This document shows, in pieces, positions 54,225 through 61,577 of a DNA stretch of 64,000 nucleotides. The notes under the pieces were generated by a model, which saw nothing but the letters and a program-made list of their open reading frames with translations, made no database searches and was not told where the DNA came from. Numbering within the stretch: position 1 is the first letter of the stretch; the number at the start of each line of letters is the position of its first letter. The DNA is from DYJK01 sp040755055 (GTDB lineage Bacteria; Bacteroidota; Ignavibacteria; Ignavibacteriales; Melioribacteraceae), in contig JBFMBS010000018.1 in NCBI GenBank assembly GCA_040755055.1, positions 1 through 64,000 on the forward strand, written 5' to 3'. A program made the translations under genes and the position numbers.

Positions 54225-56576
54225 ATGGCGACCGGTATTAAATCTGAAATCATAATCAGGTTAAATGAGTTAATTGAGTTTGCGAAAAAAGGCGACGAAT
54301 TCTTCCCGGATGAAATTTGTAACTTCTTAGCAAACGATTATGACCTTCAAGCTGTAGTTGTTTTTTCTGCTGACAAAAACAACTCTCTCACTGTCCTCGG
54401 CAAATCTAACGGTGCTAGAAAGAATTTTATCAAGGGCTCGGTTTTTATTTGTAATGAATGTAAGACGTTAAAAGATAATTCCGAACTTGAATTTTTATCC
54501 GATTCCAATTGCAAAGCTCAAATATCGGATTATCTAGTTAACGAAGGTTGTGTGCAAATAAAACCTTCCGGTAACGAAAGAATACTTTTCAAGGTTGCAA
54601 AAAAATCCACGATAACTAAAGCAGAAAAGGATTCTCTACTCAAAATAATAAACATGGTCGGCTTCATCTTCAAAATTTGGAGCGAAGCTAAGGGTGGAGT
54701 TACACTCTCCCCTTTTAATATTTCAAAATTAATCGGCGATGCCTCGCAAGAACTAAAGAACAGTGCCAACTCAATAATCGGGTTTACATCTATCCTTAAC
54801 GAAGAAAATCTCTCTTCGTCATATTCGGAATACTTAAATTCTATAAAAAAGAATGCTCAAAGTATTTTACTTAACGTTAATGATCTAAATGAAATTTCTA
54901 AAGCGGAATCCGGCAATCTAACTTCGTCTGTTAAAAAAGTAAGTATTCAAAATACTGTTAATGATATTGTAAATTTATTTAAGAATAAACTTACTTCACA
55001 CAACGTAACTTTTAAGGTTTCCATACAAGAAAGTCTTGCTAAACAAATCGATATCGATGATCAAAAATTAAGATATGTTTTAAGCAACCTACTTTTTCTC
55101 TCTTCTAATCTCACCGAAAAAGGTGAAATAGCCGTAAGTGCAGAAGCTGTTCCAAATAAAAAAATAAAATTTACTATTGCAGATAATGGACTAACATTAA
55201 ACAGCGAAGTTCAAAATCATCTCTTCGAGCCGTTCGCGCTTTCAAAAATAAACGAGGTAAAAATCACAAGTTTAAGCGGACTAAGCTTAACTTTAGTTAA
55301 AAAATACGTAAATTTCTTAGGGGGAGAAATAAATGTATCGAGTAACGCCGGGCAAGGTACAATATACAATTTCACAATAAGTGGAGAAGTGATGTCTCAA
55401 ATAGAATCGACAATATCCCAGCTTCCGAAACCTACTACCAAAAATAAAGTCTTAGTTATTGAGGACGATTATGCAACATCAAAGCTGCTCAGTAATTATT
55501 TGAATAAATGGGGCTATGACCCTACAATCGTCAGCACCGAAGAGCAAGCGTTCACAATAATTAATAATGAACATTTGCTCGCTGTTATTTTAGATATTGA
55601 AATTCCGAATGCCAACGGTCTTGAGCTCCTTAAGAAAATACATGACCATCACAATACTAAGAATGTGCCGGTAATTGTCTGTTCTATTGAACCGGAACAG
55701 CAAAAAGCATTCATGATGGGTGCAGTTGAATATTTTGTAAAACCAATAAATTATAATTACTTAGTTGAAGTATTGACAAGCTATAAACTCCGCAAAGATT
55801 CTAATATACTCTGCGTAGATGATGATCTCCCTACTTTGAATTTAGTTAAACAAGCAATCGAAGTTGCCGGCTTTAACGCTGTTGCCGAAAACGTTTCCGC
55901 AAATGTTATGAATCTAATCAAAGATAAACAGATTGATCTCGCTATTGTCGATCTTGATATGCCTACACCAAACGGATTTGAATTGATCAAATTGATTAAA
56001 TCTGAAAAACGGTTTGCTCACTTGCCAATTATAATTTATACCGGCAAAGAAAATTATCGAGAAGATTTGTATAAGATCGAAGGATTGTTTGAAGAATTGC
56101 TTGATAAACGTTCTACCAATATTGAGGACCTTGCAGATACAATCAATGCTATGATTAATCGTTACGAGGTACCTCCACCGGTAAGCGAAGTAATTCATAA
56201 AAAAGGCGGAACAAAAATATTGCTAGCTGAAGATTATAAACATTCACAGATTATTGTTACACGTCTCCTTAAAAAAAATAATTTTGAAGATATAGTTGTT
56301 GTTGAAAACGGCGAAGACGCAGTTAAAATGGCCAGAGATGATAAATTCGACCTGATATTGATGGATATGCAGATGCCAATCATGAACGGATTTGAAGCCA
56401 CTGAAAAAATCCGCCTGATGCCTGAATATAAAAGTACGCCTATTATCGCATTGACTGCTTTTGCTATGAAAGGTGACCGCGAAAAATGTCTTGAAGCCGG
56501 TGCTACGGATTATATCCCAAAACCAATCGACAGCAAAGAATTTATTGAGAAGGTAAAATACTACACTAACGCATAG
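54225..56576 (+). CDS. Pseudo-histidine kinase fused to three receiver domains
   Basis: A 783-residue soluble hybrid protein. An N-terminal sensor-like part (about 1-160, with a CNEC motif and a possible GAF fold) is followed by a HisKA-like domain (about 171-235) where the phospho-acceptor His is replaced by Gln175 (ASQELKNS in place of SHELRTP). It is also followed by an HATPase_c-like fold whose G1 box reads ADNGLTLN rather than DxGxG. Three receiver domains follow (about 405-515, 527-640, 660-780), each with its phospho-acceptor Asp: LDIEIP, VDLDMP, MDMQMP. It therefore probably receives phosphate from another kinase or works as a scaffold. No strong Shine-Dalgarno sequence precedes the ATG. 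Confidence 0.82.
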   Translation: MATGIKSEIIIRLNELIEFAKKGDEFFPDEICNFLANDYDLQAVVVFSADKNNSLTVLGKSNGARKNFIKGSVFICNECKTLKDNSELEFLSDSNCKAQISDYLVNEGCVQIKPSGNERILFKVAKKSTITKAEKDSLLKIINMVGFIFKIWSEAKGGVTLSPFNISKLIGDASQELKNSANSIIGFTSILNEENLSSSYSEYLNSIKKNAQSILLNVNDLNEISKAESGNLTSSVKKVSIQNTVNDIVNLFKNKLTSHNVTFKVSIQESLAKQIDIDDQKLRYVLSNLLFLSSNLTEKGEIAVSAEAVPNKKIKFTIADNGLTLNSEVQNHLFEPFALSKINEVKITSLSGLSLTLVKKYVNFLGGEINVSSNAGQGTIYNFTISGEVMSQIESTISQLPKPTTKNKVLVIEDDYATSKLLSNYLNKWGYDPTIVSTEEQAFTIINNEHLLAVILDIEIPNANGLELLKKIHDHHNTKNVPVIVCSIEPEQQKAFMMGAVEYFVKPINYNYLVEVLTSYKLRKDSNILCVDDDLPTLNLVKQAIEVAGFNAVAENVSANVMNLIKDKQIDLAIVDLDMPTPNGFELIKLIKSEKRFAHLPIIIYTGKENYREDLYKIEGLFEELLDKRSTNIEDLADTINAMINRYEVPPPVSEVIHKKGGTKILLAEDYKHSQIIVTRLLKKNNFEDIVVVENGEDAVKMARDDKFDLILMDMQMPIMNGFEATEKIRLMPEYKSTPIIALTAFAMKGDREKCLEAGATDYIPKPIDSKEFIEKVKYYTNA

Positions 56577-56582
56577 GAATGG

Positions 56583-56728
56583 AGATCGTCTCAAAACTAA
56601 TGTCCCCAAATCCGCGTAAATCCGTTTGAATCAGAGCTTGCCCGCCGTTTTGTTGGCGGGTTATCCGCGTGCCATTCTTTCACGTAGTGATGTCTATACC
56701 ACAAAAAATATTAGTTTTGAGACGGTCT
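56583..56728. repeat. 146-bp inverted-repeat element, copy B
   Basis: Arms AGATCGTCTCAAAACTAAT (56583-56601) and ATTAGTTTTGAGACGGTCT (56710-56728) are complementary apart from one G·T pair. The interior 56629-56676 nearly repeats copy A's 51880-51927, including the CCCGCC/GGCGGG hairpin. The arms share GTCTCAAAA with copy A but otherwise differ, with changes on both sides kept paired. It begins 6 nt after the pseudokinase stop, where a terminator would be expected, and ends before gltX. Confidence 0.75.
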
Positions 56729-56770
56729 TTTACATTTTCATCTTCTCCAAATTAATTGACTCATCTTTTT

Positions 56771-56778
56771 TATATTTG
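56771..56778 (+). promoter_or_regulatory. Possible -7 element for gltX
   Basis: TATATTTG at 56771-56778 fits TAnnTTTG, 31 nt before the gltX GTG. No TTTG was found at the expected -33 spacing, so this is tentative. Confidence 0.35.
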
Positions 56779-56809
56779 TCCACATGAAAAATAATTATAG
56801 GGATATTTT

Positions 56810-58309
56810 GTGACTGATATTCGTGTTCGTTTTGCACCCTCACCTACCGGGTACCTCCACGTCGGTGGACTTCGTACTGCACTTTACAATTATCTTTTTG
56901 CAAAAAAGAACAACGGCAAATTTATTTTACGAATTGAAGACACAGACCGCAACCGCTACGTTGAAGGCGCGGTCGAAAATTTAATTAAAGCACTCAAATG
57001 GGCTGGACTTGAGTACGATGAAGGTCCCGATGCCGGCGGAGATTTTGGTCCGTACATGCAATCGCAACGTTTGGAGATTTACAAAAAGCACGCAGATGAG
57101 TTAATTGCAAAAGGACACGCTTATTATTGTTTTTGCACACCCGAAAGATTACAAAGTTTGCGCGAAGAACAAGAGAAACAAAAACTGCCGCAAGCAAAAT
57201 ATGATAAACATTGTCTGTCACTTTCAAAATCAGAAGTAGAAAAAAAATTACAAAGCGACATACCGCACGTCGTCCGGTTGAATGTTCAACCGAATCAGAG
57301 AATTGTGTTTGATGATATTATCCGCGAACGTGTTGAATTTGACAGCAGCAATGTTGATGATCAGGTGTTGATAAAAAGCGACGGCTACCCTACTTATCAT
57401 CTCGCAAATGTTGTGGATGATCATTTGATGCAGATTAGTCATGTAATCCGCGGCGAAGAATGGCTCTCCTCTACCCCAAAACATGTTTTGTTGTATGATG
57501 CTTTCGGATGGAAACGACCAAAGTTTGCACACTTGCCTTTACTGTTGAATCCCGATAAATCAAAACTGAGCAAGCGGCAAGGCGATGTTGCTGTTGAAGA
57601 TTACCGCGATAAAGGATTTTTGAAAGATGCACTCGTAAATTTTGTTGCACTGCTCGGATGGAACGCCGGCGACGACAAAGAATTCTATTGCATGAACGAG
57701 TTGATCGAAAAATTTTCGCTTGAACGCGTTAATAAATCCGGCGCCGTTTTCGATCTTCAAAAATTAAATTGGCTTAATGCCGAACATTTACGGAAAATGG
57801 ATGATCAAATAATTTTACAATTACTCAAACGAGAAATTCTCAATTCTGAATTCCCCGTCTCGCCAGACGCAAGTCGGAGCGGGTCAATTCTCAATTTACC
57901 GGATAACTATCTTCTCCAGGTAATCTCTGCAATGAAAGAACGCGTTAGTTTTGTTAAGGAATTCATAACAACTTGCCAATATTTCTATACTGCACCGGTA
58001 GAGTACGAACAAAAGTCAGTTGAGAAGAACTGGAAAACTGATACACCGGAACAATTAAAGAAATTACGCGAAGCTTTTGCCTCACTTAATAACCCCTCAA
58101 AAGAAGATTACGAACACACACTTGCAAAAATTGCGGAGGAATTAAATATCGGCAAAGGTAAACTGATTCATCCGCTCCGACTTGCAGTTTCCGGACAAAG
58201 TACCGGACCCGGCATGTTCGATCTCCTTTTTATTCTCGGCAAAGATGAAGTGGTAAAACGGATTGATACTGCTATAGAAAAAATTGTTTTAAGAGATGGA
58301 AGCTTTTAA
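56810..58309 (+). CDS. gltX: Glutamyl-tRNA synthetase with in-frame palindromic insertion
   Basis: A 499-residue class I synthetase charging tRNA-Glu. The HIGH-type motif is HVGG in SPTGYLHVGGLRTALYN, the catalytic lead-in is RIEDTDRNRY, and the KMSKS-type motif is KLSKRQGD. The start is GTG, and the N-terminus matches the family from TDIRVRFAPSPTG. Near residues 346-362 (57846-57896) a 51-bp segment rich in palindromes is inserted in frame, flanked by 11-bp direct repeats AATTCTCAATT. It adds 17 residues (containing PVSPDASRSGSI) in the anticodon-binding region without breaking the frame. A hairpin covers the stop codon. Confidence 0.95.
   Translation: MTDIRVRFAPSPTGYLHVGGLRTALYNYLFAKKNNGKFILRIEDTDRNRYVEGAVENLIKALKWAGLEYDEGPDAGGDFGPYMQSQRLEIYKKHADELIAKGHAYYCFCTPERLQSLREEQEKQKLPQAKYDKHCLSLSKSEVEKKLQSDIPHVVRLNVQPNQRIVFDDIIRERVEFDSSNVDDQVLIKSDGYPTYHLANVVDDHLMQISHVIRGEEWLSSTPKHVLLYDAFGWKRPKFAHLPLLLNPDKSKLSKRQGDVAVEDYRDKGFLKDALVNFVALLGWNAGDDKEFYCMNELIEKFSLERVNKSGAVFDLQKLNWLNAEHLRKMDDQIILQLLKREILNSEFPVSPDASRSGSILNLPDNYLLQVISAMKERVSFVKEFITTCQYFYTAPVEYEQKSVEKNWKTDTPEQLKKLREAFASLNNPSKEDYEHTLAKIAEELNIGKGKLIHPLRLAVSGQSTGPGMFDLLFILGKDEVVKRIDTAIEKIVLRDGSF
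57846..57896. repeat. 51-bp palindromic insertion within gltX
   Basis: It is bounded by the direct repeats at 57835-57845 and 57886-57896 (AATTCTCAATT). It contains CGTCT-CGCC-AGACG (57856-57869) followed by CAAG and a GGAGCGGG arm that can pair with the leading CCCC region. The length is a multiple of three, and the encoded residues lack the helical character of the flanking sequence. It resembles other cases of palindromic elements tolerated inside genes. Confidence 0.6.
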
Positions 58310-58326
58310 AAAGCTTCCAGCTTTTC
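58297..58326 (+). terminator. Intrinsic terminator at the gltX stop
   Basis: TGGAAGCTT and AAGCTTCCA (58297-58305 and 58311-58319) form a 9-bp stem around a 5-nt loop containing part of the TAA stop, followed by GCTTTT. The T tract is short, so strength is uncertain. Confidence 0.5.
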
Positions 58327-58863
58327 GTGCTACTGTTGACAAAAAACAAAACTTGGATTATGTTATCACCAACTTTTTGAAGAACTAATCTTCCGCTCTT
58401 CCAAGCTTCTTAACTTCAAGCGGAAGAAAAAAGTTGTGAGGGCATTAATGATTTCGTTTCCACTTCAGTCATTTCAAACATCGCTTTTCCATCTTGTCAT
58501 TCGTGCAAATCATTTTTATTCTGCCCCACTGCAAAACCAACACACGCAAAAAGATTTTGGAAATAGATTTAACAGCAATGATTTATACGAATTTGTTGCA
58601 AAACTCTCAGCCACTCTGCGGCTTCTCGGCAAACTCTGCGGTTAAAGCTTTTCACGCAAAGATCGCAAGGAAAACGCAAAGGTCGCAAAAAAAGGAACAG
58701 TTTTTTAAGTTATGCAACACGAAATGAAGCATTGAGACAAAACAATCAAGAACAGAATAAAAATATTAGGTGCAATTGCCGCTTTATATTTTTTTGTCTC
58801 AACCCAGCTTGGAGCTGGCAAGTTCAGATAAAACACTTAACGTTACACAAATAAAGGTAGAAT
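58327..58863. other. Gene-free spacer with degenerate short repeats
   Basis: About 540 bp without a credible gene; two overlapping plus-strand frames here (58436-58645 and 58494-58727) are low-complexity and mutually exclusive. It holds an inverted repeat CTTCCGCT/AGCGGAAG (58390-58397 and 58419-58426). Around 58610-58690 is a patch of degenerate tandem units built on CTCTGCGG and on CGCAAAG/TCGCAA, of the kind seen as dispersed intergenic repeats in other bacteria. Such a junk-like flank directly before the alarmone-synthetase cassette fits an accessory insertion site, but no attachment site or integrase was found. Confidence 0.5.
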
Positions 58864-59241
58864 ATGATATTCACAATCGCTCAATTATTAGCTGGTAATG
58901 ATCAAGTTTTTACATATTACCAATTAGCAAAAAAACGATGGGAAGCAATTCTTAATCAAGAGGGCTATAGGGATATAGCTTCTTTATCGAAAAAGTTATC
59001 AGATGAGCAAATCTGGTTTGAACACAATTGTGGTGGAAGAACTCTTGGTCAAGAAATTATGGCGATAACGGGTATTGCACAATTTTATGACATTCATATT
59101 GGCTTTGATAAAACAAATGATAAAGCAATGTTTGTTTATGAAGCTTTTGCAAGAAGTTATTGTAGTTTAGAAGTTAAATACTATGCTAGTGATACCGCCA
59201 AAGAATATGGATTAATTGAGAGAGGTAGACATGATTTCTAA
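58864..59241 (+). CDS. Small protein upstream of RelA/SpoT toxin-like gene, possible antitoxin
   Basis: A 125-residue soluble protein of unrecognised family, starting MIFTIAQLLAGNDQ and ending LIERGRHDF. AAAGGTAG gives a clear ribosome-binding site. No transmembrane segment, signal peptide, DNA-binding helix–turn–helix or Panacea-domain pattern is evident. Its last 11 nt overlap the start of the RelA/SpoT-like gene, so expression is coupled. By position, and by analogy with toxSAS–antitoxin pairs, it is a candidate antitoxin that would bind or hydrolyse the product of the synthetase; the sequence itself shows neither activity. A plain conserved hypothetical role is the alternative. Confidence 0.55.
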   Translation: MIFTIAQLLAGNDQVFTYYQLAKKRWEAILNQEGYRDIASLSKKLSDEQIWFEHNCGGRTLGQEIMAITGIAQFYDIHIGFDKTNDKAMFVYEAFARSYCSLEVKYYASDTAKEYGLIERGRHDF

Positions 59242-60028
59242 AGACTACCCTCAGGATTATAATTATGACAAATATGTTGAATGGCATGAAAAAAATATAA
59301 AAAATGACGTTCCTTTAATTGAAAATATAGACAAATTTAGGAATGAATTAAAAAAAGATTATAGGACATATTTTAATCAAATTGGTCAACTTCTTACTCA
59401 AATAAATTCTTATTGTAGCAAAGAGATAAAAATACAGTATAAAGATATCGTAAAAGGCGAAAATCAATTGCCGCTTCAAGAAATCTCATCAGATGAAAAT
59501 AGTATTAGCTATGATAATTTATTCAAACCGACCAAATCAATTGTAGACAAACTATGGCGCAAGAATCATGATTTGAATAGTGATTTCATCAACATCTCAA
59601 ATATAAAGTTGTATGTAAAAGATTTAGCGAGAACTAGCGTTGTATGCCCGTCACTTTTGTATGCTAAATTCTTTGCTGAAAGATTGAAACAATGGAAAAC
59701 TGTAATTGAACCCGATGATATTACAAAACATCTTCCAAAGATAATTGATGTTGTCGTTGACGATGAAGCCAAGTTGGCAAGTGGATATTTCGCTTATCAT
59801 TCAACCATTTCTTTCGAGAATGATAATTTTATTGAAATACAGATATATTCTCAATTAAGCTCTATCTGGCGAAATTTATCTCATAATATATATGCGAATT
59901 CAAGATTGGGAAATATTGAACAAGAGGGATTTGGCAAAACAAATACGCGACTAGTGTCTCTCGGGCATATGTTGCATTTAGCTGAATGTGAGATTGAAAG
60001 AATACAAAAAGAAATTATTAGCAAATAA
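59231..60028 (+). CDS. RelA/SpoT-domain small alarmone synthetase-like protein (toxSAS candidate)
   Basis: A 265-residue single-domain protein from the ATG at 59231, preceded by AGAGGTAG; an earlier in-frame start at 59216 lies deeper in the upstream gene. RelA/SpoT synthetase landmarks appear in order: FKPTKSIVDKLWRK (98-111, cf. the R.K…S…K ATP-binding helix), KDLARTSVVC (130-139, Mg-binding Asp131), GYFAYHSTI (185-193, GTP-stacking Tyr186), and EIQIYSQLSSIWRNLSHNIY (202-221) with the catalytic Glu202. No hydrolase, TGS or ACT domains are present. It would transfer pyrophosphate from ATP to a nucleotide or, in the toxic tRNA-modifying branch, to tRNA. Overlap with the small upstream gene suggests a toxin–antitoxin pair. 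Confidence 0.75.
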   Translation: MISKDYPQDYNYDKYVEWHEKNIKNDVPLIENIDKFRNELKKDYRTYFNQIGQLLTQINSYCSKEIKIQYKDIVKGENQLPLQEISSDENSISYDNLFKPTKSIVDKLWRKNHDLNSDFINISNIKLYVKDLARTSVVCPSLLYAKFFAERLKQWKTVIEPDDITKHLPKIIDVVVDDEAKLASGYFAYHSTISFENDNFIEIQIYSQLSSIWRNLSHNIYANSRLGNIEQEGFGKTNTRLVSLGHMLHLAECEIERIQKEIISK

Positions 60029-60149
60029 TATTTGTATAACCTCTATTAAACGTTAAAAGTCTCCAATAAAAGGCATCGAGGCAAGCAAAAAAAATCAAAA
60101 CAAATTTAATACTCTGCACTCTACGTTCTTCACTCTACACTCGTTCGTT
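60029..60149. other. Low-complexity spacer between toxSAS-like gene and gltD
   Basis: A convergent spacer containing repeated CACTCTAC/TACACTCG-like units at about 60113-60160. No convincing hairpin terminator was seen. The repeats continue just into the gltD end. Confidence 0.4.
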
Positions 60150-61577
60150 CTACACTCGCAAGAATTGATTAACCGAAGCGGCAACTCTTCTGCCGTGATT
60201 AATTGCACGAACCACAAGCGAAGCGCCCGTCATTGAATCGCCGGTTGCAAAAAATCCCGGCTCGGTTGTTTTGTAATCTTTATCGACAACAATATTGCCT
60301 CTGTTATCGGTTGCAATGTTTAGTTCCTTCACAAGATTTCCGTGTTCAACATGTAAGAATCCCATTGCAAGCAGAATCAAATCGGCTTTCATAAAAATAT
60401 TTGAATCGGGCACATCAACAAATTTTCTCATTCCGTTTTTATCCGGCTCGGTCCATTCCAACTTGCTGAAATTAATTCCGGCAACTGTTCCGTTATTGCT
60501 CTCAAAATTCTTTGCCATAAGAGACCAATGCCGTTCGCATCCTTCATCATGCGAAGAAGAAGTAAACAAAATTTGAGGCCATTGAGGCCATGTGTTGTAG
60601 CCCATTCTTTCTTTTGGCGGCTGCGGAAGAATTTCAACTTGAGTAATTGAGACCGCGCCTTGCCTTCTCGATGTACCGACACAATCTGAGCCGGTATCGC
60701 CGCCGCCGATAACAATTACATGTTTCCCTTTTGCACTTATTCTTTTTTCTTCGGGAATATGATCGCCGGCGTTCAATTTATTTTGCTGTGTTAAAAATTC
60801 CATCGCGTAATGAATTCCCTTCAACTCTCTGCCGGGAATTTCCAAATTTCTTGGAATGGTTGCACCGGCTGCAATCACAACCGCATCAAAAGTTCTCTTC
60901 AGATATTTGGGAGAGATATCGATTCCAACATCGACTCCGGGTTCAAACACAACTCCTTCTGCTTTCATCTGTTCCAATCTTCTATCGATCACAGACTTCT
61001 CAAGTTTGAAATCAGGAATACCGTATCGCAGCAATCCGCCGATGCGGTCACTCTTTTCAAAAACCGTAACATCGTGACCGGCACGAGCAATCTGTTGAGC
61101 CGCTGCAAGTCCGGCCGGACCCGAACCAATTACCGCAACATTCTTCCCGGTTTTTACCGGCGCGGGCTGAGGAACAATCCATCCTTCTTTCCATCCCCTT
61201 TCAACTATTTGCAGTTCGATGTGCTTAATCGAAACCGGCGATTGATTAATCGAAAGTGTACACGAATGCTCGCACGGTGCCGGGCAAACCCTTCCCGTAA
61301 ATTCAGGAAAGTTAATTGTTGAGTGGAGTAGATCGAGCGCAGCTTTCCATTGATTACGATAGACCATATCGTTCCAATCCGGAATGCGGTTGTTAACCGG
61401 GCATCCGTACGAATGGCAATACGGAATTCCGCAATCCATACAGCGCGCAGCTTGATTTATAATTTTATCTTCCGGTAAAAGGGTTTCAAATTCCTTGAAG
61501 TTCTTTACCCTTTCATCAACCGGCAGTTTAGATGGGTTCTCTCTTTCAAATTCCAAAAATCCGGTAGGTTTAGCCAT
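60150..61577 (-). CDS. gltD: Glutamate synthase small subunit
   Basis: A 475-residue NADPH-oxidising subunit of glutamate synthase, passing electrons to the large subunit. Cys clusters for [4Fe-4S] centres are CMDCGIPYCHSYGCPVNN and VCPAPCEHSC. The FAD-binding motif is VAVIGSGPAGLAAAQ, and the NADPH-binding motif is VIVIGGGDTGSDCVG. The ATG at 61577 has AGGAGG at ideal spacing and overlaps the gltB stop by 8 nt; an upstream Met at 61610 would lie inside gltB. It ends at a 120-bp spacer with CACTCTAC-type low-complexity repeats. The arrangement matches the usual gltB–gltD operon. Confidence 0.96.
   Translation of the reverse strand: MAKPTGFLEFERENPSKLPVDERVKNFKEFETLLPEDKIINQAARCMDCGIPYCHSYGCPVNNRIPDWNDMVYRNQWKAALDLLHSTINFPEFTGRVCPAPCEHSCTLSINQSPVSIKHIELQIVERGWKEGWIVPQPAPVKTGKNVAVIGSGPAGLAAAQQIARAGHDVTVFEKSDRIGGLLRYGIPDFKLEKSVIDRRLEQMKAEGVVFEPGVDVGIDISPKYLKRTFDAVVIAAGATIPRNLEIPGRELKGIHYAMEFLTQQNKLNAGDHIPEEKRISAKGKHVIVIGGGDTGSDCVGTSRRQGAVSITQVEILPQPPKERMGYNTWPQWPQILFTSSSHDEGCERHWSLMAKNFESNNGTVAGINFSKLEWTEPDKNGMRKFVDVPDSNIFMKADLILLAMGFLHVEHGNLVKELNIATDNRGNIVVDKDYKTTEPGFFATGDSMTGASLVVRAINHGRRVAASVNQFLRV

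Noticed and set aside
58436..58727. Two overlapping small frames (69 and 77 aa) after gltX
   Set aside because: They run through degenerate repeats, have no ribosome-binding site and are mutually incompatible; treated as spacer.
58864..60028. Prophage remnant
   Set aside because: No integrase, structural phage gene or attachment repeat was found around the cassette.
60113..60160. A CRISPR array
   Set aside because: The CACTCTAC-type units are short, irregular and without spacers; no cas genes are present.
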